Assembly: GCA_963931925.1 (NCBI GenBank)
Contig: OZ007579.1
Coordinates: forward strand, 41,404,335 to 41,468,334
Direction: 5' to 3'
Source: Onchidella celtica
Lineage: Eukaryota; Mollusca; Gastropoda; Systellommatophora; Onchidiidae
DNA length: 64,000 nucleotides
A program made the position numbers and the translations under genes. The notes beneath the pieces were generated by a model. It saw only the letters and a program-made list of their open reading frames with translations. It ran no database searches and had not been told where the DNA came from. How positions within the stretch are numbered: position 1 is the stretch's first letter; each line of letters begins with the position of its first letter. Positions 38,752 through 51,400 of the stretch are shown here, piece by piece.

Positions 38752-41700
38752 GAAAGAGAGAGACAGAGCAGGAGCGAGAGAGGACAGAGAGAGAGAGAGA
38801 GCAGGAGCGAGAGAGGACAGAGAGAGAGACACGCACACAGAGAGAGTGAGACACAGAGAGATAGAAGATCTAGAATTTTCAGAAGTCACTAAAGTGTGAC
38901 ATCACACCAACAGTTATGGTCACCGAGTCAGCCCAAACCCACCAGGTTACCCGCCACTCAAACATCGCCAATTAGTAGTAGCATTAATTGTTGAACGCCC
39001 AAAAACCAAGTAAATCAACAAACTAAAATTAATTTTATTGTCATTTATTAACCATCATGGACAAGCAAGGTTACAGATTGGTAAGAAAGCCAAGGGTCTG
39101 GAACATACCTGTGTTTGACAACCAGTCTCTTCTGTGTGGGGAAGCTGTGGCAAAGAATATAATGAAGCAGAGGCTGATGACATTGTATTTGGGGTATTGA
39201 GGTTTGACAAAATACTCAGAGGCACACAGGGATGGGATTATAAAGCAGGACATGAAAACCGGCCATAAAACAGGTCTGAAAATGCCATGTCCATCTCCTT
39301 CCCTCCCCCCCTCCCTCCCAAAGGGCCCGGGATATCTTACCCAGCAGCAGACCTACGTCAATCCAACGTAAAATTTCCGAATAATTGGTAGGATCGCCTT
39401 AGGAGCGGGATTCGTACATCGAACCGACGACGGCGCGATGTCGTAACCAGTTGCTACGTAGGAAAGATGTCATTTTCCTTTGCGCAAACATGACGCCAAT
39501 GCTACAAAAATCTACCTTGGATCGACGTAAGGCTGAAGCTGGGTAGGTAGAGCAGGATAATTATAGACGCCAAAGCTGAAGGGACACACGGGGATCAAAT
39601 TTTTGGCCTACTTCCGAACCCTCGCTGCCCTGGCTGGAAATACTAGTGGACGCTGTCATACGCCGCAGGTCAAGGCCATACACAACATGGGTCAAGTTTA
39701 ACATCTGGGGAGCACAAATTATGCGAGAGTGCTGGCCAGCAAACATCACAACAGAACCTTTTTCTCTCTCACCAAGTGTTCTGTTGACACTTAACTTCAC
39801 GACCTTAGAGCCCTTGTTTGTTCCAACTCCACTTTCTGCCACAACTGAGAAATTCCACGTTAAACGTTTACGGCTGTAGTATTATGATACGGGGTTAGAA
39901 TAAATCGAAACTGTGAAACAGCTTGATAAGTGTTGCAATGTATTTTAAACAGGCGCCAAAGCGTGCGTTTGTTATACCTCTTCTACATGTGAAAAGATCT
40001 CCAGTTTTTCAGAACATGGACATAGAACTAACAAGAACTAAAGTCGCGACGTGTGTTTCTTGTTCCTAGAGTCCCTGCAGCCCTGCCCAGGGCTATTTCA
40101 TTTCCCGTGGGCCTCCAACTCGCTACTTTTGGTTTCAGCATCAAAGCGTAGGCTAGGGATAGCAGTAGCAACGAACATGGTGAGAACAAATGATTTGGCC
40201 AGGAATTCTTGTTCATTTGCTGTCCTTTTTAAGCGCTTCAGAATTGCAACGTTTCTTTCTCACGAAATGGGATTAAAGAAAAGTAATTTGGTAATCACCC
40301 AATCACCCTCCTTTTTCTTTTCTCCTCAACCTTCCCCTGGCTGTTCTCAAGCAAAATACAGTAAAGTGTTGTCTCCATGTTACTGTTTCATGTATGGTCT
40401 GTACTAATAAGCGATACAGACTCTTTCGTGAACAGCCCACATCAGAGCATACAACACATTACATCAATGCAGTAATGTCATTTTTGTTAGTTACGCCTCG
40501 GGCACTTCTCCGGCTGGGGGGAGGGGGTGGTGGTGGTGGTGGTACCAAACATAATGTCAACTGGAATGTCACTGCCCTCTGTCCTCCAGCCCGGCAGTTC
40601 GGCTTTTTTTACAGTAAAAGACCGCACACGCCAAAGTTGAAATTCTTATTTATAAGGAGTGTGTGTGTGTGTGGGGGGGGGGGGAGACAGACAGAATGAC
40701 TGACACACACTCACTCACTCATTCTGAGCCCGACTTTATTCTTTGTCCAATTCCCATTTCGTGATGACTAAAAGAAACTTCTCAGGCGTCCAAAATTAAA
40801 CCGAGAGAGACAGACAGACAGACAGAGGACATTAATTTTCATTATGTAAAATGATGTTAAAAAGTAAATGTGACTTAGATTGGCATGTGAGGTGTTTTTC
40901 CGTAGCACAGCAGGGTTGTATACCCCGCGTTGTGATGGGACTGGGCATAACCTACATATAACTTCACCTGAAGAGCAGCTACATTATAATCATATATTAT
41001 TGTAAATTAATTAAGTAAGACCTCCAATGTAATCATGAAAGCCTTTTTAACTGATGAGCCTTAAATTCTACAAAATATCATATTGCAATTAGAAAGACGT
41101 GGGCATGTTTCACAGGTCTTGAAGTTCGCTATTTTCGATGATTTTGAGCCACAACTGAGTGAGTCGAACAGAAGAAAGTCTTCCGACATTTTGAGCGGAG
41201 AAAAAAAAAAAAAGACGCATTTTCTTCGAGTGGAATTAAAAAGTATGGCAGGAAATTTCGCTCTGCGCCTCAATTTACATATTGGTGATTGAAACGCAAC
41301 TTGTAAAATCACATCTTCGTGTTTCCAGGCTCAGCAGGCCAATTAGTATCTATAATTATGTTAATGTACGCGAACTGACTATTCATGACCCGCACGGGCT
41401 GTGCCAATTATATCGACCACACTTCTACGTTACGTGAAGTAGAAACGATCGCCGACCAGGTCAAGTTATGAAAAAATAAATTAAGGTTGTGTCAGCAGAT
41501 TCGGATTGACATGTCCTAACAAACACAATCACGATCAACTGCCGCACTGGGACACTAACGGAAAAAGTTTGCTCATACTGACAGTTTAAGAACAAGGTTC
41601 ATACAAAGTCTTGAAAACTAATTTTAAGGATTTTTTAAGGACTTCCTAAGGACTCACAGTAAACAAACTAAGGACCCGTGTGCCCGTGACCAAGAAATGT

Positions 41701-44700
41701 TTACTATACAAGTGGTGTGCAGCACCCATCGAAACGGGATGTTTCTGTATCCAGAGTTCAAACATAGTAAATTCACCCTGAAAAGTTCAGTTATTTCGAT
41801 TTACAAATGTCCTGTGTGTGCATGCAAATACAGTGTGCAATTGGAAGATTTGACTCTCAAATGTTTCAACTGAAACACAAATTTTAAGGACTTTTTAAGG
41901 ACTTTGCTATCATTTTCAGAATTTAAGGAATTTTTGAGTACTTATTTTTTCTTTTATGAAAATTAAGGACTTTAAGGACTTTTAAGGACCTGTGTGAACC
42001 CTGTAAGAAGCACCCGAATTGGATATAATGAACTAATATGATAGGGAGACAGAAACTCGTAGGATTTAGTGACAAAATGCATGAAAAGAGGGGCAAAACT
42101 AAGGACTGACTGAGATATGAATAATTTACGGCGTGTCAGCTCGATGTCGGTCAAACTGCGCGTTACACAGTACATCGATGAGAAGTCTACATGCAAATAA
42201 TCATTATGAAGCGGCTGTCGTTAGAGGACCGTTGTATGTTATATACATAGTAAGCTATAGATGGGCAGTAAACACAACTCTGTATTTTCTCTACTTGGCT
42301 TTGTAATCAGAGTGCGTTCCCCTAACAAGAGATAACACTTTGATGAAAGTGCGCAGTAGTCAACATGGCGAACGGAGGTCATTCATTCAAATGAAAAACA
42401 ATCTGAGTACAATTTGATAATTGGCAAAGATGACTCAAGATTGATAAAACAAGTTTTGAAACAAATCCTACGATAAGAAGCGATACAGGACAAAGATCTT
42501 AACATCGTTGTTCAAATTTCATCATGTAAACTTGTATTATTTCCCGTGTTTACGGTTAGGGTGGTGTATGTACAGGAATGTACACAAAATGAGGGCAGAT
42601 GAAAATACCTATAAGGCTGAGGTCAGCCCTGAGGATAATTCCCACCTACAATATTGTATTGTCTAATTTTCTGTGAAAAAAAGATTAACAGTTTTAAAAT
42701 ATCTGTGGAGCTGTCAACTATTTCATGGGATAAAACTTGAGGTGGAATTTTAAAAAAATGCAAAAACTCTCAGTGACAAAAACTGGGGTGCAATTAACGA
42801 AATTAAGTAAAGATAAAGAGACAAAAAGAAAAAATTTTTAAAAGGGCCATTTTAAGAGATGACGTATGACGAGAAAACAGAGCAGTCCAATATACAGTAA
42901 TGCTACCTACCCTTTTGAACTAAGCGCCAGACACAGATGTACGTATAATATGCGCCATGTGCAACATGGTACTTTTGCGCTGTGTGAGCACAAAGGTCAC
43001 AAATCTATTCACTCTTTAACTGCCCCGGAAGCAATTTGACCACGGCACAATCTTGTCACACAGACACCGTCAAATAAAAATCTGTGTGACCGCTGTCATT
43101 TCTCCAACCACAGTAAATAATTTTCCAGGAATTCAGAACTGGGTGGAGGCCCATAACATAATCATAAAAGTTTAATTCCGCACAGTTTTGAAATTACTAT
43201 GGTTCCAAAATTGCCAAGAAAATGTTACACTGGAGCAGCAATTCTGGAACGGAAAACAAGTTCAAGTTTGAAGTTTAAAAAAGTTCACTGTAGGCCTGCA
43301 ACATCAACATTAACATCACGCCACCTAGATGTCTGATTCCGGCTTCCACGAGACTCTTCACCTTAGCTTGTCCTGCTAAGGACTTGAGAAAACTTCCAAA
43401 ATCCAACACAGCTGTCCACACGTCTTCTCTACCTAATCGGTGGAATTAACTGCGCATAAAAAAAAAAAATCAAAACTAGCACTCAACATTTCGAGAACTG
43501 AACTGTTTGCCTCACTGCACACTGAGACAAGTAAGTCTGTACAGATTCGGTTTTCTGGACTATGCAGTTAAACAGAATCTTGCGCACCAGTGAGACCAAA
43601 ACAAATCTGTCTCGCTACCTGATTCAAAAGAGGCTCATGTCTTGAGCCAAAAGCAAAACTGACTCGACTCAAAGCACTGCGCCTGGACAGCTTTGCAATC
43701 CTCTCTGAATGAATCTGTCGAAATAAACACCACCTAACTTCACAATTCTAACTGATGCTCTTATAAACGTCAAACCACAATCCTTCCGGGAGGCCACCAC
43801 AACGGCAATTATTACTGAGGTGAATCACAATCAATAATGCCCTGACTGTACTGCAGTGTTATACAAAGAAACTGCACCATCAATCTAAGTCAAATTCACT
43901 TTCGAACGAACACTTTATACAATGAAATGTGCCCTATCTGTCTATCTGGGTATCTTTCTATCTTTCACTTTGTATGACTAACAGTTTCACTTCACCACAA
44001 AATCGTCACCTTTTCCTGAGGCTGCAGTAACTCGAACCTTCGAAAAATCGATTTCCATTATATATATTATGCTCAACAACATTCAAAGCCGCATCAAATG
44101 ACCTTGGTTGTAGACTCCTCTACGCTGAAAAATAATCGAATAGCAAACTTTCAAAAATTCATCATAACTAGATCAGCTGTGCTAAAATAAAAGTTGTTTT
44201 TTTTTTTGTTTGCTTCTCCTGAAACGTAAGCCAAAAACCAATTACTACAGTTTTAGGGAACAGTGAAAAAATGGAAACTGAGCAAAGCACAAAGCGGTGC
44301 GCAACGCCAATCTTTGCGCCTTATCCCTGTCAAGATTTTGTTTTTGGCACATAAACAGTTTTTTTTCCCCTACAGCACGGCAAATACTCAAAATTGATGA
44401 TAAAACTGTCTATAGTGGTGGACCTTCCTTGGTGAACAGTTACTGATCACTCACACAGCAGTGTATATGATCAGACATGACGAACAGCTGACAACCCAAC
44501 AGCTGTACACGACACTCCCTGCCTTACTACCTTCCCGCACTACCACCTCCCTTCATCGCCCGGCAAACCACACGCCCAACCTGCTCTCAAGCCAATATAT
44601 TCATTTTTACACCAAATTGTGTACACAAGCTATTATTCTCTCTCCCCCCCCCCCCCTTCCGCGAAACATCTCCAGTGTTTTACACACGTACACTTCCCAA

Positions 44701-45249
44701 TATCCAACTCTCACAACACACGTGAACGCACAGAATCATTTTTATATCATCTACACGAAACAAAGACATCTCGCCACCTTAGTTCTAGTTTGTTCGATCT
44801 CCATTTTCAGAAGAAAAAAAAAATGGAGATCTTTTCGTCTGTAGAAGAGTTATAACAAATGCACACGTTGACACTTGTTCAAAATGCGTTGTCGCACTTA
44901 CATCAAGCCGTTTCATAGTTCCAATTTTTTCTTTCGACTTATCATAATACTAAAGCCGCAAACGTTTAACGTCGAATTTCTCCGTCGTGCAAGAAGTGGA
45001 GTTGGAACAAATTAGAACTAAGGTTGCGATCTCTCTCTCTCTCTCTCTCACCTCCCTCCCCTCCCCCCCCTCTCTCTCTCTGTCTGTCTCCTCTCTCACT
45101 CTCACTCACCCAAATGGCTACATGCATAATTTAGTCAATTTTCACGCTATCTGCGACTCACACTTCTCTCGCTCACACTCTCTTTTCCCTTCCCATGCTA
45201 TCACACATTGAACTACACGCATGCCTTTCTCTCTCTCTCTCTCTCACAC

Positions 45250-45323
<74 letters not shown>

Positions 45324-45467
45324 TGACTGACTGACTGACTGACTGACTGACAGACAGACAGATAGATAGATACATAGATAGATGGGTGGATGGATAGATG
45401 GATGGATTGATGAATGGATGGATGGATGGATGGATAGATGGATGGATGGATGGATGGAGGAACAGAT

Positions 45468-45498
<31 letters not shown>

Positions 45499-48400
45499 TA
45501 GATAGATAGATAGAACAACACGAACCAGACCAGCAATAACGTCTCCACCACACATCTGTGACCAGGGCGCACTCAATGCGCAACATTACATTTTCATCTG
45601 TGACAACCCCCTTCTGCCCTAACAAAAGACAATATTCTTTTATGAAAGATTTTAATTATTTCCACAGAATCAATGCCGAAATATATCTTCCTGCCAAGGC
45701 AACTCGAACAGAAACCATTGTATCCAAATCATCAGTGATTTCCACCCATCACTTTAAAAGATATTGCCATTAAAATGTTAGTTGTGCTAGGAATTTTTAA
45801 ACGCATTACGGTAACCAGCTTAGAACTCCCACCAAGGACAAATGTCACCTCTTCTGTCCAGATTTAAGAGCCGATAGTTAAACAAATAGGATAAGCTCGC
45901 CAGGCTAAATCGATCATTATTAATTAGCCGTGATGGCTTTAAAAGAATGTTATAATTTGTAAGTAGGCCGTGTGGATTCTGCTGCTGTTGTTAACTAAAC
46001 TGAGACAATGTTGTTGTTATGTACAGTGAGAAGTTGCTATTGTTGTTATGTACAGTGAGAAGTTGCTATTGTTGTTATGTACAGTGAGAAGTTGCTATTG
46101 TTGTTATGTACAGTGAGAAGTTGCTATTGTTGTTATGTACAGTGAGAAGTTGCTATTGTTGTTATGTACAGTGAGAAGTTGCTATTGTTGTTATGTACAT
46201 AGAGAAGTTGCTATTGTTGTTATGTACAGTGAGAAGTTGCTATTGTTGTTATGTACAGTGAGAAGTTGCTATTGTTGTTATGTACAGTGAGAAGTTGCTA
46301 TTGTTGTTATGTACAGTGAGAAGTTGCTATTGTTGTCATGTACAATGAGAAGTTGCTATTGTTGTTATGTACAGTGAGAAGTTGCTATTGTTGTTATGCA
46401 CAGTGAGAAGTTGCTATTGTTGTTATGTACAGTGAGAAGTTGCTATTGTTGCTATGTACAGTGAGAAATTGCTATTGTTGTTATGTACAGTGAGAAGTTG
46501 CTATTGTTGTCATGTACAGTGGGAAGCTGATATTGTTGTTATGTACAGTGAGAAATTGCTGTTGTTGTTATGTACAGTGAGAGAATTACTGTTGTTGTTA
46601 TTATAATGAGAGGATTGTTGTTGATGTTATTATAGTGAGAGGATTGTTGTTGTTGTTATCATAGTGACATGATTGTTGTTGTTGTTATTATAGTGAGAGG
46701 ATTGTTGTTGTTGTTATTATAGTGAGAACATTGTTGTTGTTGTTATTATAGTGAGAGCATTGTTGTTGTTGTTATTATAGTGAGAGCATTGTTGTTGTTG
46801 TTATTATAGTGAGAGAATTGTTGTTGTTGTTATTATAGTGAGAGGATTGTTGTTGTTGTTGTTATAGTGAGATGATTGTTGTTGTTGTTGTTATTATAGT
46901 GAGAGGCATTGTTGTTGTTGTTATTATAGTAAGAGGATTGTTGTTGTTGTTGTTAGTATAGTGAGAGGATTGTTGTTGTTGTTATTATAGTGAGAGGATT
47001 GTTGTTGTTGTTATTATAGTGAGAGGATTGTTGTTGTTGTTATTATAGTGAGAGGATTGTTGTTGTTGTTATTATAGTGAGAGGATTGTTGTTGTTGTTT
47101 TTATAGTCAGATGATTGTTGTGTTGTTATTATAGTGAGAGGATTGTTGTTGTTGTTATTATAGTGAGAGGATTGTTGTTGTTGTTATTATAATGAGAGGA
47201 TTGTTGTTGTTGTTATTATAGTGAGAGGATTGTTGTTGTTGTTATTATAGTGAGAGCATTGTTGTTGTTGTTATTGTAGTGAGAGGATTGTTGTTGTTGT
47301 TATTGTAGTGAGAGGATTGTTGTTGTTGTTGTTATTATAGTGAGAGGATTGTTGTAGTGATTATAGTGAGGATTGTTGCTGTTGTTGTTATTATAGTGAG
47401 AGGATTGTTGTTGTTGTTATTATAGTGAGAGGATTGCTGTTGTTGTTGTCATAGTGAGATGATTGTTGTTGTTGTTATTATAGTGAGAGGATTGTTGTTG
47501 TTGTTGTTAGTATAGTGAGAGGATTGTTGTTGTTGTTATTATAGTGAGAGGATTGTTGTTGTTGTTATTATAGTGAGAGGATTGTTGTTGTTGTTATTAT
47601 AGTGAGAGGATTGTTGTTGTTGTTGTTAGTATAGTGAGAGGATTGTTGTTGTTGTTATTATAGTGAGAGGATTGTTGTTGTTGTTATTATAGTGAGAGGA
47701 TTGTTGTTGTTGTTATTATAGTGAGAGGATTGTTGTTGTTGTTGTTAGTATAGTGAGAGGATTGTTGTTGTTGTTATTATAGTGAGAGGATTGTTGTTGT
47801 TGTTATTATAGTGAGAGGATTGTTGTTGTTGTTATTATAGTGAGAGGATTGTTGTTGTTGTTATTATAATAATAATAATAATAATGTATAGCATTTATAA
47901 AGCGCATATCCATTTAAAATGCTCAATGCGCTTTACAGAAACAACATGTCAACCACAGAGCAGAATGGAGCTGCCTGCGAAGCGCTCAACATACTGCACT
48001 GCTTCTTTCTCTCCCCCTGTCTCGCTCACTCTCTCTCTCTCTATCTCAGAGCAAATTGTAACGCAGCCTGTTAGGCGCAGTTCACAACTCACAACAGTTC
48101 ACAACAGTTCACAGAACACACAACTCAAATAATATTTGAATATTTAATAGTGAATAATAAATTCTGGCGGGGGGAGGGGGGGATGATATGGATAAATTTT
48201 AATCTATTGATTTCAACTTTCAATTTTGCCCGGGCAGCGGCTTTTCGGCCTGCTCTTTACGATTTCCAACTGCCAAGGTATCTTTATAGTGAGAGGATTG
48301 TTGTTGTTGTTATTATTATAGTGAGAGGATTGTTGTTGTTGGTGTTATTATAGTGAGAGGATTGTTGTTGTTGGTGTTATTATAGTGAGAGGATTGTTGT

Positions 48401-51400
48401 TGTTGTTATTACAGTGAGAGGATTGTTGTTGTTATAGTGAGAGGATTGTTGTTGTTGTTATTATAGTGAGATGATTGTTGTGTTGTTATTATTATGAGAG
48501 GATTGTTGTTGTTGTTATTATAGTGAGAGGATTGTTGTTGTTGTTATTATAATGAGAGGATTGTTGTTGTTGTTATTATAGTCAGAGGATTGTTGTTGTT
48601 ATTATAGTGAGAGGATTGTTGTTGTTGTTGTTGTTATAGTGAGAGGATTGTTGTTGTTGTTATTATAGTGAGAGGATTGTTGCTGTTGTTATTATAGTGA
48701 GAGGATTGTTGTTGTTATTATAGTGAGAGGATTGTTGTTGTTATTATAGTGAGAGGATTGTTGTTGTTATTATAGTGAGAGGATTGTTGTTGTTGTTATT
48801 ATAGTGAGAGGATTGTTGTTGTTGGTGTTATTATAGTGAGAGGATTGTTGTTATTATAGTGAGAGGATTGTTATTGTTGTTATTATAGTGAGAGGATTGT
48901 GGTTGTTGTTGTTGTTATAGTGAGAGGATTGTTGTCGTTAGGTATAATGAGAGGATTACTGACGTTGTTGATGCTGCTGTTTTATGTTGTACTTCTGATG
49001 ATTATAATCCAAATCAGAGAAAGACTGTGGGATTACACAAAGGCTTGCAGCAAAGGCAAAACGTGACAAAATGAGAAAGTTGTATGTATATAATTATAGC
49101 AATGCCTCCAGTAAGAAATAATGATCACGGTTATATAGTGTTAACCCCCCCCCCCCCCCGACCCACTTCCGCCAGTGTTCTGGGCTATCATAAAATTATA
49201 CCACACGTACAGCACACAGTTGTACTGGGATTACCGTATAGATCTTTTCAATGGCCAGATAAGTGTCAGATGGAAAGAAGTATTGATGTCACAATAACCC
49301 CATTAGATTCTTGTCAGCTAAAAAAACACCCCCCCCCCCCCCAAAAAAAAAACCCACAACAACGTTATCCTTCTCCAACAACACCGTTTGATACAACTTT
49401 GAATCCACCACGTTAACGCAATTTAATCTTCTTCACTGTAAAGCCGTGACTTCATGTGTACGGAAACCGAAACGGCAAAACCCCACCAGGTAGTCAAAAG
49501 AAACACCGACTCCGTTTCCATACACGTGAAAACCCAGCCTAATTGCCCCTGCTCCTCTCTTTTTCTTCTCAACTCCTCCTATTCTCTCACTCTTTTCTCT
49601 CTTTCATCATATCGTCGGGTATTGTCCATATTCTTGTACGTGTATTTCTGCCTTTTCAAGAAAATGAGGATTAAAAGCCTGAAGAATCGTTTGCGGCTTT
49701 AGTACATGTATTATGATAAGCAGTAGGAATAAGTGGAACTGAAACAGCTTGGTGAGTGCCACAAGCTACCTTAAACAAATGTCGAAGTGTGCATTTGTTA
49801 TACTTCTTCTACATACTAAAAGATCTCCAGTTTTTCAGGAACGAAGAACGGAAGATATATATCAAACAAGAACCAAGGTCCTGACAATGGACTCTGTACT
49901 GAATTACTGCTACCCATAGTGTTTATTTAATCAATCATTTAATCATTTATTTCATCTTTATGCTTACCTAACCAACAGCTGGTGTATCAACGAAATCGAT
50001 ATGTGCCGAAACGCAATTATCAAGTTAGCAATATTACAATTGCCTAGACAAGAGGGGGAGATTATGATTACAGCAAAGCACTGCCTAGTTGAACTGTGGC
50101 GACCCAGTCTTGTAAATGGTACGTTTAATCTGAGTTTAGAGACGCGCTCACCAACCACCCACTTGTTTGAGTTAAGAGCAAGCAAGTCGACACGATTACC
50201 TTCACAACTGTGCTAGGAAAAAGCAAGACAATACACAGAATATAACAGAACGACAGAACTGAAGAAACGAATGGCTGTGGGAACGGACAGAGCTAGAGAC
50301 AGTGGAAATCCAAATCAAACGGAGAAAGTGGGGGTGGCTTGGACATACACTCCGAAAACCCCATGCCAGCATCGTTCGCCAGGCCCTCAAATGGAACCCC
50401 CCAGGGTAAACGAAACCGCGGGCGTCCCAAAACAACATGGCAAAGATCAACTGCAAACGAAACAAAAATGTCGGGACTCTCGTGGGGGCCAAATTGAGGC
50501 CGCAGCCCAGGACAGAGCAAGGCGGAAGACCTTGGTGGACGACCTATGCCCCACTCCGGGTTCAACTCTAGGACTGAAGAAGACCCTACCAGATGCACCC
50601 GCCAACCAACCACCCACTTGTTTAAATCTGAGTTTGGAGAAAGCACTACTTCAACACGTAACGACCACGTTGTGCTAGGGAAAAAGCAAGAGGACAGACA
50701 GAATATAACATAACGACAGGACGGAAGGAGCCCCCCCCCCTCCCCGGAGCGCAAACCAACTACCCACTTGTAAATGATAGGTGGATTATTTCACTGAAAA
50801 TCAAAACAGTGCAGAAAGGTGCTATCTGGGCCAACAATGATCTCCCGCTAATCTTATCTAAGCAGCAGCAATCACATCAGCAATGCAATTTTTAAAGTAC
50901 CCACAGGATGACCTGAAAAAGTCCTGTCCCGTGCCCCACTTGTGATGTAACCTCTTAGCACTGAAAAGTTACCGACCGAGGATCAAGACCTGGATTCCTT
51001 AACGGATCTAAAATTTGGATCATGATCCGAATATCCAGATATTTTGAATTAGGTGATCCAAAAATCCAGATCACTCAAAAGCAAGTCTCTGTCCAGCACA
51101 AGTGAAAAGGGACAACCAAACACCAACAAAGCTAAATGGGCATGTCAAGCTGACGGGCAAAGCATGCTGTCTAAGGCTAAGTGCGCATATGCGACCTGAT
51201 GTCCTGTTGCAGTTCGTTTCTTAATTTCATGTTGTCGCTGACTCTCTGATCAGCCCGAGTGCCGCAAGCGATCGCATTCCCATTCATTCCCCTATGTTAG
51301 AAAACCACAACAACAACAAAATAGGACGAAACAGTCACACAACAAAGTTGCATGTGTTCGCCTAGTCTAAGGTCGCTATAGTTTCTATTTCCGTCAAACA

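Noticed and set aside
44461..44855. Frames of 127 and 78 codons
   Set aside because: They cross a C run and enter the family A MITE; composition is Thr/His/Pro low complexity with no family resemblance.
45173..45625. SVCL/IHPS-repeat frames
   Set aside because: Translation of CAGA and GGAT tetranucleotide blocks; the same for 35285-35628, 10696-10965 and 12280-12568.
50271..50678. Apparent 135-codon plus-strand gene
   Set aside because: It is a mixture of frames through a frameshifted LINE tail and repeat E, not a host gene.
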